DNA of 64,000 nt, taken from Holophagales bacterium. GTDB lineage: Bacteria > Acidobacteriota > Thermoanaerobaculia > Multivoradales > Multivoraceae. The notes beneath the pieces are model-generated. The model did not search any database. It had not been told where the DNA came from and saw only the letters and a program-made list of their open reading frames with translations. The stretch is from positions 256,073-320,072 of the forward strand of contig VXVC01000012.1 of the NCBI GenBank assembly GCA_009836625.1. Reading direction: 5' to 3'. The first letter of the stretch is position 1; each line of letters opens with the position of its first letter. Made by a program: the position numbers and the translations under genes. Positions 1-8,939 of this stretch are shown here, in pieces.

Positions 1-1081
1 CGAGATACCAGCCGTCGAAGATCTGGAGGCAGGCCTCGCTGCCTTCGTAGGTGGTGGGGCGGTAGCCGCGGGACGCGACGCCCAACTGCGTAAGGGCGCA
101 TACCTCCCAGTCCTGGCGGTTGACGAGATGCCAGAAATCGACCGCGTCGCTGGGATCGAAGTCCGGTGCGGCGGCCACCTCCGGGTCGAACAGCCATTCA
201 CACACCACACGCGTTCGTCCAGCCTCGATCGGCCACAGCGTGTGGGTCACGACATAGTCCCGGTGCAGGCTGATCAGCAGGTTCGGGTACACGTGGTAGT
301 ACTGCACCGAGGTCCGGTCGGTGACCTCGATCGCCGGCAGGTCGGGGCGGTTGCTTCTGCCGGTCGCCGACATCGTGTTGCAACCGTCGTTCAGCGTCAT
401 CGGGCCGCCGACGTAGTAGCGGCCGACTTCCAGGTTGCCGCCGTTCCGGTAGTCCGACACCCGGTTCAGTTCCGGGTGGACGACGGCGCAGTGGTAGCAC
501 TCGTTGTAGTTCTCGCACAGGATCTTCCAGTTCGCCTGCGCCTCGTACTCGTGACGGTCGCCCCGGACCAGCCGGTCGAGGGTGAACCGGGACATGTCCG
601 GCAGGTCGGCGGCGACCTCGGCGAGCGGCGGCCCGTCGGCCGCCAGGGAGAGGAAGAAGAAGCCGTCCATCGCGTCGATCCGAACCGGCACCAGGCCGGC
701 GCGCCCGGCGTCGAAGTCGTTCCCCATGTGCGGCGCGCCGACCAGCCGGCCGTCGAGGCCGTAGGTCCAGGCGTGGTAGGGGCACTGGAAGACCCTGGCC
801 CGGCCCGCGCATTCGTCGACGACTCGCGATCCCCGGTGGCGGCAGACGTTGAAGAAGGCGGCAAGACCGTCTCCTGCCGCGGTGCGCACCGCGATCACGG
901 ACTCGCCGCCGATCTCGCGGGTCACGAACCGCCCAGGTTCGTCCAGTTCCTCGAGCCGTCCGCCGCACACCCACATGCGCGAGAAGATGCGCTCCATCTC
1001 CTGCTCGAAGACCGTGGCGTCTGTGTACAGGTCGCCGTCCAGGGGACGGGGCGCCTTGCGCGGAACCATGGGTGAATCCAT
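1..1081 (-). CDS. Rieske [2Fe-2S] aromatic-ring-hydroxylase-type oxygenase, alpha subunit (3' end outside window)
   Basis: The minus-strand reading frame begins at ATG 1081 and is open to the window edge, giving 360 codons; the C-terminus is missing. The N-terminal Rieske motif C80-x-H82-x17-C100-x2-H103 (CRH...CPYH) is complete. Further on, NECYHCAVVH supplies the H-x4-H part of the mononuclear iron site. This is the architecture of ring-hydroxylating and quaternary-amine-demethylating oxygenases such as glycine betaine or stachydrine demethylases, which need a separate reductase; none is visible here. It is divergent from the TonB receptor, with about 20 bp between starts, so the two probably share a control region. 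The substrate is unknown. An in-frame ATG at 1069 is an alternative start. The ORF track lists only shadow frames here. Confidence 0.9.
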   Translation of the reverse strand, partial: MDSPMVPRKAPRPLDGDLYTDATVFEQEMERIFSRMWVCGGRLEELDEPGRFVTREIGGESVIAVRTAAGDGLAAFFNVCRHRGSRVVDECAGRARVFQCPYHAWTYGLDGRLVGAPHMGNDFDAGRAGLVPVRIDAMDGFFFLSLAADGPPLAEVAADLPDMSRFTLDRLVRGDRHEYEAQANWKILCENYNECYHCAVVHPELNRVSDYRNGGNLEVGRYYVGGPMTLNDGCNTMSATGRSNRPDLPAIEVTDRTSVQYYHVYPNLLISLHRDYVVTHTLWPIEAGRTRVVCEWLFDPEVAAAPDFDPSDAVDFWHLVNRQDWEVCALTQLGVASRGYRPTTYEGSEACLQIFDGWYL

Positions 1082-1100
1082 GGGGTGAATCCTAGCCCGC

Positions 1101-3680
1101 GTGTGCCATCATCCGGCCGTGCCGCGTCTCCTTCTGCTCGCCGTCCTGCTCGGTGTGTCCGCGGTCCCGGTTGCGATTCAGGCCCAGGAGGCCGAAGCGA
1201 CAGCGCCACCCGAGGGGGAGTTGGTCGCGGAGTTCGACGAAGAGTTGGTGGTGGTCGGCAGCCGCGCGCGTCCGCGGTCGGTGACCGAGTCCTCCGTCCC
1301 GATCGACGCCATCCCGGTCGAGGATGTCATCAGCCAGGGCGCCAGTACGCTGGACTACCAGTTGCGGAACCTGGTGCCCTCGTTCAATGTCGCGACCCAT
1401 CCAATCAGCGGCGCCGCGTCGCTGGTGCGGCCGGCCAGCCTGCGCAACCTGGCCCATGACCACACCCTGGTTCTGGTGAACGGCAAGCGCAGGCACCGCT
1501 CGGCGATTCTGGTCTGGTTCGGGGGCGTGACCGACGGTACCCAGGGGCCGGACATCTCGACCATCCCCGCGACCGCGCTGCGACAGGTGGAGGTGTTGCG
1601 CGACGGAGCCTCGGCGCAGTACGGCTCCGACGCGATCGCCGGCGTCATGAACTTCCTGCTCAAGGACTCGCCCTCGGGCGGCAGCCTGGAGGTGAAGAGC
1701 GGCGTCTACGGCGCGGGCGACGGCCAGGCGTACGCGATCGCCGGCGACGTCGGACTGCCGCTGGGGGAGAACGGCTTCGCCCATCTGAGCATGGAATACG
1801 GCAACGCCGACCCGACCAGCCGCAGCGTGCAGCGCGCCGACGCGGCGGCACTGATCGCTGCCGGCAACACGCACGTCCGCGACCCGGCGCAGATCTGGGG
1901 TGACTCGGAGTACGAGGACGACCTGAAGCTCTTCGGGAACTTCGGCAAGCTGCTGGGGAATGGCGCGCAGGTCTACGGGCACGCCAACTACGCCGAGAAG
2001 ACGGCGACGCAGGGCTTCTACTACCGGAATCCCAACACGCGCGCGAACATCTTCAGCCTGGACGGCGGCCGCACGCTGCTCATCGGCGACGTGCTCGACG
2101 CGGAGGACGGCGTCCGCGACGGATCGGCGGGATGTCCCACGGTGACCATCACCGACAACCGGCCGGACCAGGACGCTCTGGCGCAGGTGTTCGCCGACCC
2201 CAACTGCTTCTCCTTCCAGGAGATCGCTCCGGGCGGATTCACGCCCTACTTCAGCGGCGTGATGACCGACACGTCGGCCGTGGCCGGGGTGCGCCGCACC
2301 ACGAAGAGCGGCTTCACCTGGGACGCCAGCGCCAGCTACGGCTCTCACGAAGCGGACTTCTTCCTCTTCAACACCGTGAACGCCTCGCTCGGCCCGGCGA
2401 GCCCGCGCGACTTCGACCCGGGCGTCTACCGGCAAGCCGAACTCAATCTGAACTTCGACGTCTCCTACGCGGTCTCCGAACTCGTTCACGTGGCCGGCGG
2501 AGCCGAGTGGCGTGACGAGCGCTTCACGATCCGCTCCGGGGAGCTGCCGTCGTGGCAGGTCGGACCGTACGCGGCGCAGGGTTTCGTCTCCGGCTCCAAC
2601 GGTTTCCCGGGCTTCCCCGACTACACGGCCGGGACCTGGACCCGCGCCAACACCGCGGTGTACGGCGACGTGGAACTGCGGGATCCGGACGGCCGATGGA
2701 CGCTGGGCGGCGCGTTGCGATTCGAGCACTTCGACGTCTTCGGCGATACGACAAACGGAAAGCTCTCGGCCCGCTACGCCCTGACGGACACGGTTTCCGT
2801 GCGCGGCGGCGTCAGCACCGGCTTCCGGGCCCCGACGCCGGGTCAGCAGAACGTGTTCAACGTGCAGTCGACGATCAACCCGGAGACGCTCGATCTGGTC
2901 GACAGCGCCACCGTGCCGTCGACCTTCCGCGCCGCGCAGTTCCGCGGCGGCCAGGCGCTCGAGCCCGAAACCTCGACCAACGTGACGGCGGGGCTCGTGG
3001 TCGACACCGGGCCCTTCACGCTGACGGCGGACACCTACCACATCGACGTCGACCGGCGGCTCGCCCTGTCCCAGTTCTTCACGCTGGCCGAAGAAGAGCG
3101 CGCCCTGCTGCTGTCGGAAGGCATCACCTCGGCGCGCACGCTGTCCTCGTTCCGGTTCTTCATCAACGACTTCTCGTCGCGGACCCAGGGGATCGACATC
3201 GTCTCGACCTGGACGCCGCCGGTCCTGGGCGGCGACACTGTGTTCAGCCTGGCGCTCAACCACACGGAGACGGAGATCACGAAGGACTCCGAGCTGCTCG
3301 GTCCCGGCGACGTGCTCGCGCTGGAACGGGGGGTGCCGGAGACGCGGTGGAACCTGGCCGTCAACCAGGGAATCGGGCGCGTGGACCTTCTGGGGCGCCT
3401 CCACTACTTCGGCTCGTGGGTGGACCACATCGACGCCCGCTCCGTACGCCGGGCCGACGCGCCGGTCCTGAGCGGCCGGTACATCCTCGACCTGGAAGTC
3501 AGCGTCCCCCTGGTGCCCGACGCCACGCTTGCGATCGGCGGCCAGAACGTCTTCGACACGTTCTCGGATCGGATGGACCTGTTCGCCGCGCAGTTCGGTC
3601 TGCCTTACAGTCAGTTCACGCCCTGGGGCCTGGGCGGCGGGTACTACTACGCGCGGCTCAACTACCGCTGGGGCGGATAG
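1101..3680 (+). CDS. TonB-dependent outer-membrane receptor
   Basis: 859 codons from GTG 1101; GTG 1119 is in frame and gives a cleaner signal peptide (MPRLLLLAVLLGVSAVPVAIQAQ). After the signal comes a TonB-box-like DEELVVVGSR. A plug domain follows, with the typical VLVNGKRRH and VEVLRDGASAQYGSDAIAG segments. A long beta-barrel ends in aromatic residues (YARLNYRWGG). TonB receptors take up siderophores, vitamins, glycans or other large solutes. The neighbouring oxygenase and flavoenzymes suggest the ligand feeds that catabolic block, but the ligand cannot be read from the sequence. The next gene follows 12 bp after its stop. Confidence 0.92.
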   Translation: MCHHPAVPRLLLLAVLLGVSAVPVAIQAQEAEATAPPEGELVAEFDEELVVVGSRARPRSVTESSVPIDAIPVEDVISQGASTLDYQLRNLVPSFNVATHPISGAASLVRPASLRNLAHDHTLVLVNGKRRHRSAILVWFGGVTDGTQGPDISTIPATALRQVEVLRDGASAQYGSDAIAGVMNFLLKDSPSGGSLEVKSGVYGAGDGQAYAIAGDVGLPLGENGFAHLSMEYGNADPTSRSVQRADAAALIAAGNTHVRDPAQIWGDSEYEDDLKLFGNFGKLLGNGAQVYGHANYAEKTATQGFYYRNPNTRANIFSLDGGRTLLIGDVLDAEDGVRDGSAGCPTVTITDNRPDQDALAQVFADPNCFSFQEIAPGGFTPYFSGVMTDTSAVAGVRRTTKSGFTWDASASYGSHEADFFLFNTVNASLGPASPRDFDPGVYRQAELNLNFDVSYAVSELVHVAGGAEWRDERFTIRSGELPSWQVGPYAAQGFVSGSNGFPGFPDYTAGTWTRANTAVYGDVELRDPDGRWTLGGALRFEHFDVFGDTTNGKLSARYALTDTVSVRGGVSTGFRAPTPGQQNVFNVQSTINPETLDLVDSATVPSTFRAAQFRGGQALEPETSTNVTAGLVVDTGPFTLTADTYHIDVDRRLALSQFFTLAEEERALLLSEGITSARTLSSFRFFINDFSSRTQGIDIVSTWTPPVLGGDTVFSLALNHTETEITKDSELLGPGDVLALERGVPETRWNLAVNQGIGRVDLLGRLHYFGSWVDHIDARSVRRADAPVLSGRYILDLEVSVPLVPDATLAIGGQNVFDTFSDRMDLFAAQFGLPYSQFTPWGLGGGYYYARLNYRWGG

Positions 3681-3692
3681 GAGCGGCGGTCC

Positions 3693-5204
3693 TTGCCGCG
3701 GCGGGCTCCGCAGGGAACGCAGGCCGTTCAGCGCGCGCTGGGGCTGCTCCGCTCGTTCACTCCCGAGGCGCCGGAGCACCGCCTGTCGGAGCTCGCAGCG
3801 GCGCACGGGCTCCATCCGTCGACGGCGCATCGCCTGCTCGGCGTACTGGAGGCGGAGGGTCTGATCGGCCGCAGTCCGGACAGTCAGGCCTACCGGTGGA
3901 TGCCGGGCGCACCGGGCGCCGGAGATGCCGCGCCGTCACCGCGCTACAACGGCCTGCGGCCGCTCGAACCGTTGCGGACGCCGTTCCACCGGCGGACAGC
4001 CGCGCTGTGCGAGAGCGGCGCGTGGCGCGACTGGTCGGGCTACACGTGCGTCGAAACCTACGAGCCGACGCCTGAACGCGAGTACTGGGCGGTCCGCAAC
4101 GCGGCCGGCCTGATCGACGTGTCGCCGCTGTTCAAGTACGAGATCACGGGAGCGGACGCGGTGCGGTTGCTGGACCGGATGATGACGCGGGACTTCTCGA
4201 AGAGCCAAACGGGCCGGGTGATGTACACGTCCTGGTGCAACGAGGACGGCCACCTGCTGCAGGACGGCAACGTGCAGCGCCTCGCGCGCGAACGCTTCCT
4301 GGTCAGCGCGGCGGAGCCGTGCCTGCGCTGGTTCGAGGACTGCGGCTGGGGCATGGACGTCGAGGTGCGGGACGTCTCGGAAGAGATCGGCGTGCTTGCG
4401 CTCCAGGGGCCGCGGGCGCGGGCGGTAGCCGAGGCGGCCACGACGGGACTCGACTTCGGCGCGATGCGCTACTTCGACCTCGCGGCCGGCGAGGTCGGCT
4501 CAGGCGCCGGAGGCGCCCCGGTGACGGTGACCCGCACCGGCTACACCGGCGATCTCGGCTACGAGTTCTGGGTGGCTGCCGAGCACGCGGAGGCGCTGTG
4601 GGACGCTCTCGTCGAGGCGGGTCGGGACCACGGGCTGCTGCCCGCGGGGCTCCTGGCGCTCGACATGGTGCGGGTCGAAGCCGGCCTGGTGCTGATCGAT
4701 GTCGACTACGTGTCCGCGTCCCACGCCGAGATCGAGGTGCTGAAGGCGACGCCGGCCGAGGCGGGACTCGGGTTCACCGTCAAGCTCGACAAGCAGGCCG
4801 ACTTCGTAGGCCGCCGCGCGCTCGTGCTGGAACGAGACCGCGGACCTGCCTGGGCAATGGTCGGCCTCGAGGTCGACTGGTTCGAGTTGGAGCGGTTGTG
4901 GTCCGAGATCGACCTCCGCCCGCAGGTCGTGGGCCAGCCGGCGTCCAGGAAGCCGACGCCGGTGTTCGCGCCCGGAGGATGGCAGGTCGGCCAGTGCACT
5001 AGCCGGTTCTTCTCGCCCCTGCTCAAGAAGTACGTGGGCCTCGCCACGGTGCACGCCGACGCGGCCGCCCTGGGGACGGAACTCGATGTCGAGGTCGCCG
5101 TCGGCTACGGTCGGCGCCGGGCACGGGCGCGAGTCGTCCGGCGGCCGTTCTTCAATCCGGCGCGCAAGACGGCGGTCGATCCGATGCCCGGGGTTGACGA
5201 ATGA
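3693..5204 (+). CDS. IclR-type HTH fused to a GcvT-like (aminomethyltransferase / THF-dependent demethylase) domain
   Basis: 503 codons from TTG 3693, with AGGAG (3679-3683) 9 nt upstream supporting that start. Residues about 8-68 match the IclR winged helix (AVQRALGLLRSF, PSTAHRLLGVLEAEGLI). Where the IclR effector domain should follow, the protein instead runs into a GcvT fold at about residue 85. It shows RTPFHRRTAAL, GLIDVSPLFKYEITG, GVLALQGPRA, RTGYTGDLGYEFW and LDMVRVEAGL. GcvT-family proteins pass one-carbon units to tetrahydrofolate (glycine cleavage, dimethylglycine, sarcosine or DMSP demethylation). ATG 3900 could start a stand-alone GcvT, but no ribosome site is visible there. It overlaps the next gene by ATGA. 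I infer a regulator-enzyme fusion or a recently captured HTH. Confidence 0.82.
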   Translation: MPRRAPQGTQAVQRALGLLRSFTPEAPEHRLSELAAAHGLHPSTAHRLLGVLEAEGLIGRSPDSQAYRWMPGAPGAGDAAPSPRYNGLRPLEPLRTPFHRRTAALCESGAWRDWSGYTCVETYEPTPEREYWAVRNAAGLIDVSPLFKYEITGADAVRLLDRMMTRDFSKSQTGRVMYTSWCNEDGHLLQDGNVQRLARERFLVSAAEPCLRWFEDCGWGMDVEVRDVSEEIGVLALQGPRARAVAEAATTGLDFGAMRYFDLAAGEVGSGAGGAPVTVTRTGYTGDLGYEFWVAAEHAEALWDALVEAGRDHGLLPAGLLALDMVRVEAGLVLIDVDYVSASHAEIEVLKATPAEAGLGFTVKLDKQADFVGRRALVLERDRGPAWAMVGLEVDWFELERLWSEIDLRPQVVGQPASRKPTPVFAPGGWQVGQCTSRFFSPLLKKYVGLATVHADAAALGTELDVEVAVGYGRRRARARVVRRPFFNPARKTAVDPMPGVDE

Positions 5205-6862
5205 CCGATGCGATCGTGGTCGGCGCCGGCCACAACGGCCTGGTTGCCGCGGCTTATCTCGCCCGAGCCGGTCTCGACGTCGTGGTGCTGGAGTCCTCTC
5301 CCGAGATCGGCGGCGCCACCCGCAGCCAGGAGGCCTTCCCGGGCTTCCGGTTCAGCGTGTTCTCCTACCTCGTTTCGCTGTTGCGGCCGGAGGTCATCCA
5401 CGAACTCGACCTGGTGCGCCACGGCCTGCTCCTCGTCCCCACCGCGAGCACCCTGAACCCGCTGCCGGGGGGCGACTGCCTGTTCCGCGAGGCGGATCCG
5501 CAGAGGACGTACCGCCACATCGCCCGTCACTCGCGGCGCGATGCCGAGGCGCTGTTCGAGTACAAGCTCGAGATGCGCCGCATGGGCCACCTGATGTACC
5601 GGCTGCAGCGGGCGGCGCCCGACGAACTGGCCGCGGCGATAGGTGACCGGGTCGCCGAGAGTGCGGAGCACCTGGACGTCGAGGTGTCGGCGGAGGTCGC
5701 CGACATTGCGCGTTACTTCCTCGACCTGCCGGCGGAGCGGTTGCGCGGCTTCGTGCAGATGCTGACGATGAGTTCGGCCGATTTCCTCGGCCAGTGGTTC
5801 GAGTCCGACGTGCTGAAGGCCGCGCTGTCGAGTTCCAGCATCATCGGCTCGATGCTGTCTCCCCGCACGCCGGGCTCGGCATACGTGCTCCTGCACCACT
5901 ACATGGGCGAGGTCGACGGGGTCTACCGGGAGTGGGGTTTCCAGAAGGGGGGCACCGGCGCGGTGGCGGCGACGATCGCCAGGGCGGCGCAAAGCCACGG
6001 CGCCGAGATCCGGACGCACAGCCCCGTGGCGCGGGTGCTGGTGAGTGACCGCCGGGCGGCGGGCGTGGTGCTGGCGAACGGCGACGAGTTGCGGGCCGGC
6101 GTCGTCATGTCGTCTGCGGCGCCGCAGATCAGCCTCGGCCGGCTGCTCGATCCCGAGGATGTCCCGGGCGGGGCCGGCGCCGGACTCGTCGAACGGGCGG
6201 CTCGGTGGCAGAGCGGCGGCTGCGCGGGCAAGGTGAATCTCGCGATCTCCGGCCTGCCGCGCTTCGAGTGCATGCCGGAGCCCGGCCCCCACCTCTCGGG
6301 CGGGATCACGATCGCCCCGGGCCTCGACTACGTCGACCGCGCCTACGACGACGCGAAGTACGGCGGCTTCTCGGAACGACCGTTCATCGACATGATCATC
6401 CCGTCCGTCCTCGATCCGGACATGGCGCCGCCGGGCAAGCATGTCCTCTCCTGCTTCGTGCAGTACGCCCCGTACGAACTGGCGGCGGGCTCCTGGGACG
6501 AGGGTCAGCGCGAGGCGTTCGGCGATGCCGTGGTGCGCACACTCGCCGAGTACGCGCCTGGCATCGAGGACCAGATCCTGCACCGGCAGGTGCTCGTGCC
6601 GCCGGACATCGAGGCGATCGCCGGTATCCCCGGGGGCAACATCTTCCACGGCGAGCTGCGGCTGTCGCAGTTGTTCCTGCTGCGCCCCGACCCGGCCGCG
6701 GCGGCCTTCCGGACGCCGTTGCCCGGCTACTACCTCTGCGGCTCGTCGACGCAGTTCGGCGGCGGCATTTCCGGCGGCCCGGCCCGGCTGGCCGCGCTCC
6801 GGGTGCTGGACGATCTGCGGACAGCCGACACGGCCGGTGGCGGGAGCGCGGAGGCGCCTTGA
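5201..6862 (+). CDS. FAD-dependent oxidoreductase, phytoene desaturase (CrtI)-like
   Basis: 553 aa. The N-terminal dinucleotide fold IVVGAGHNGLVAAAYLARAG is followed by the acidic end of strand 2 (VVVLES) and the GGATRS loop typical of the CrtI/amine-oxidase superfamily. The C-terminal FAD segment is GYYLCGSSTQFGGGISGGPA. Family members desaturate or oxidise carotenoids and other hydrophobic or amine substrates. Its ATG overlaps the GcvT-fusion stop (ATGA) and its own stop overlaps the next start (TTGA), so three enzymes are probably co-translated. It may be the oxidase feeding the GcvT domain, but this is inferred from context only. Confidence 0.85.
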   Translation: MTDAIVVGAGHNGLVAAAYLARAGLDVVVLESSPEIGGATRSQEAFPGFRFSVFSYLVSLLRPEVIHELDLVRHGLLLVPTASTLNPLPGGDCLFREADPQRTYRHIARHSRRDAEALFEYKLEMRRMGHLMYRLQRAAPDELAAAIGDRVAESAEHLDVEVSAEVADIARYFLDLPAERLRGFVQMLTMSSADFLGQWFESDVLKAALSSSSIIGSMLSPRTPGSAYVLLHHYMGEVDGVYREWGFQKGGTGAVAATIARAAQSHGAEIRTHSPVARVLVSDRRAAGVVLANGDELRAGVVMSSAAPQISLGRLLDPEDVPGGAGAGLVERAARWQSGGCAGKVNLAISGLPRFECMPEPGPHLSGGITIAPGLDYVDRAYDDAKYGGFSERPFIDMIIPSVLDPDMAPPGKHVLSCFVQYAPYELAAGSWDEGQREAFGDAVVRTLAEYAPGIEDQILHRQVLVPPDIEAIAGIPGGNIFHGELRLSQLFLLRPDPAAAAFRTPLPGYYLCGSSTQFGGGISGGPARLAALRVLDDLRTADTAGGGSAEAP

Positions 6863-8373
6863 ACGGTCGAGTAGCCATCGTCGGCGGCGGCCACAACGGC
6901 CTGGTCGCCGCGGCGCTCCTGGCGCGATCGGGGCGCGACGTCGTTCTGTTCGAGGCGCGGCCGGAGCTCGGCGGGCTGGCGTCGACGCGGGAGCTCATCC
7001 CCGGCCACCGGGTCGATGCGGGCAGCCACGACCTGGGGATGTTCCGCCGTTCCGTGATGGAGGAGTTGGAGCTTGCCGGGCACGGGTTGGAGTTGATCGA
7101 AGCTCCGGCGGTAGCCGCCGTTCCGGCGACCGCCGATTCGAGCGCCGTCGTGCTCTGGCCCGAAGTCGGGCGCACCGTGGAGGGGCTGGGCGGGGTCAGC
7201 CGTCGTGACGCGGCTGCCTGGCCCGGCTTCGTGTTCGAGCTGGCTGAGCGCGCGGCGACTCTCGAGCCGCTCCTCTCCAGGCCGTTGGAGCTCGCCGACA
7301 TAGGGGGCCTCCTCATCGCGCCGGAAGTCCTGCGGGCGCTGTCCTCGCCGCTCGAGGAGTCGCTGCGCGAGCGGTTCGAGAACCGGTCACTGCTGGCCGG
7401 GCTTTGCGGTGTGGCGCTCCCCGCGACCGGTCTGGGACCTCGCGCCAACGGGACCGGCTGGCCGTTGCTCTTCCACTGCGCTCTGGGCGGTTCCGACCGA
7501 CTGGCGCCGGTGGTCCGCGCTCAGGGCGGCGCCGGGGCTCTGGCATCCGCCCTGGCCACTTCGGCGGCGGCGTCGGGCGCGGAGATCCGGACCGGCGTTG
7601 CCGTCTCCCGGATTCTCGTGGATTCGGGGCGCGTCGCCGGCGTGCAGTTGGCGGATGGCGAACGGATCGAAGCCGGGGCCGTCATCTCGACCGCGACGCC
7701 CTCCGTCACCTTCCTCGAGCTGCTCGGCGCGTCGGTCCTCGAACCTCGCTTCGTGCGGCGGCTGCTCAACGTGAAGTACCGCGGCGCCGCGGCGAGACTT
7801 GCGCTGTCGCTCGACGGCCTGCCGGCGTTCCGCGGGCTGGAGCGGCCTGCGCTGACCGGCCGGATCGTGCTGGCGGAGCAACCGGACGACATCGAGCGGG
7901 CGGCCGACGCCGCGAAGTACCGCCGCCTGCCGGACCGTCCGTGGATCGAGGCGGCGCTGCCGACGACTCTCGATCCGTCGCTGGCACCCGCGGGGCGGCA
8001 CCTGTTGCTGGCGACGGTGCACCACCTGCCGTTCGACCTGGACGGCGGCTGGGACGCGGGCGGTCCGGAGCTCCTGGCCCGGGTGGCGGCCGAACTCGAG
8101 CGGTGGGCGCCCGGCATCGGCGGCCTGGTCCGGGAGCACGCGCTGCTGCTGCCCACGGACTTCGAGGCGGACTACGGCGCAACGGCCGGCGGGCTCCATC
8201 ACGGCGAGATGAACCCGTCCCAGAGCCTGTGGCTTCGACCGACGGCGTCGGCCTGGGCGGGCGAGCCGCTGCCCGCCTCTGGCCTGTGGCTGGGCGGCGC
8301 CGGTTGCCATCCGGGAGGCGGTCTGACCGGCTTGCCGGGAACGATCGCTGCGGTCTCCCTGCTCAGGGGATAA
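6859..8373 (+). CDS. Second FAD-dependent oxidoreductase, phytoene desaturase-like paralogue
   Basis: 504 aa from TTG 6859, which overlaps the preceding TGA (TTGA) and has GGAGG at 6850-6854. The ORF track buries it in a longer frame that starts at 6205. The N-terminus VAIVGGGHNGLVAAALLARSG and ELGGLAST match the upstream enzyme. The C-terminal half also repeats the sister's layout (RPWIEAALPTTLDPSLAPAG; LLPTDFEADYGATAGGLHHGE). The two are diverged paralogues that may form a heteromer or act in sequence. Neither the substrate nor the electron acceptor can be read from the sequence. Confidence 0.85.
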   Translation: MNGRVAIVGGGHNGLVAAALLARSGRDVVLFEARPELGGLASTRELIPGHRVDAGSHDLGMFRRSVMEELELAGHGLELIEAPAVAAVPATADSSAVVLWPEVGRTVEGLGGVSRRDAAAWPGFVFELAERAATLEPLLSRPLELADIGGLLIAPEVLRALSSPLEESLRERFENRSLLAGLCGVALPATGLGPRANGTGWPLLFHCALGGSDRLAPVVRAQGGAGALASALATSAAASGAEIRTGVAVSRILVDSGRVAGVQLADGERIEAGAVISTATPSVTFLELLGASVLEPRFVRRLLNVKYRGAAARLALSLDGLPAFRGLERPALTGRIVLAEQPDDIERAADAAKYRRLPDRPWIEAALPTTLDPSLAPAGRHLLLATVHHLPFDLDGGWDAGGPELLARVAAELERWAPGIGGLVREHALLLPTDFEADYGATAGGLHHGEMNPSQSLWLRPTASAWAGEPLPASGLWLGGAGCHPGGGLTGLPGTIAAVSLLRG

Positions 8374-8402
8374 CCTCGCGCGACCTGACCTGGAGATCAT
8401 CG

Positions 8403-8939
8403 ATGAAGAACTTCCTTCCTTTCGTGTTCGCGCTCGGCACGGCGCTCTGCTGGGGCCTCTACGGCCCGGTGCTTGGCAGGGCGCGCCTGGTGGACGAGAC
8501 GATGTCGCCGTTCAAGCCCTATGTCGGCATCGGGATCGCCTATCTCGTCATCGCCATCGTCGGCGGTCTGATCGGCATGAGAGTGATGGGCGACAGCTTC
8601 GAACCGACCGGACCGTCGGGAATCTGGGGTCTCTACGCCGGCACCCTCGGCGCGCTGGGTGCGCTTTCGCTGACGCTCGCCATGTTCAGCGGCGGGGCGC
8701 GGATTCCCTACGCCGTCATGCCGGTCGTGTTCGGCGGCGCGGTCACGGTCACGGCGCTCTTCACGCTGTACCGCGGCCGGGGCCAGCTCGAGGTGAGTCC
8801 CCTGCTCTGGGTCGGCATCGGCGGGATGCTGATCTCGGTCATCCTGATCACGACGAACACGCCGCACCCCGGCCCGCCGGGCGGCGGCCACGGCGAGCAG
8901 GCGACGGTGAGCGAGGGGGAAAGCGAAACAGGACAATGA
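8403..8939 (+). CDS. Small EamA/GRP-like integral membrane protein
   Basis: 178 aa from ATG 8403, with GGAG about 9 nt upstream. There are about five hydrophobic helices (residues 5-22, 40-60, 78-97, 102-120, 132-150) and a hydrophilic Pro/Gly-rich tail. The start FALGTALCWGLYGPVLGRAR resembles the first helix of drug/metabolite and glucose/rhamnose (GRP, RhaT-like) transporters. Those normally have ten helices, so this would be a half-size version acting as a dimer. It lies 29 bp after the flavoenzyme pair and overlaps the next gene by ATGA, which suggests export or import of the pathway metabolite. Transport is inferred. Confidence 0.65.
   Translation: MKNFLPFVFALGTALCWGLYGPVLGRARLVDETMSPFKPYVGIGIAYLVIAIVGGLIGMRVMGDSFEPTGPSGIWGLYAGTLGALGALSLTLAMFSGGARIPYAVMPVVFGGAVTVTALFTLYRGRGQLEVSPLLWVGIGGMLISVILITTNTPHPGPPGGGHGEQATVSEGESETGQ

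Noticed and set aside
1092-3830. 912-aa minus-strand ORF opposite the TonB receptor
   Set aside because: Shadow of a G+C-rich gene: arginine- and valine-rich, no domain motifs, and fully antisense to a well-supported receptor.
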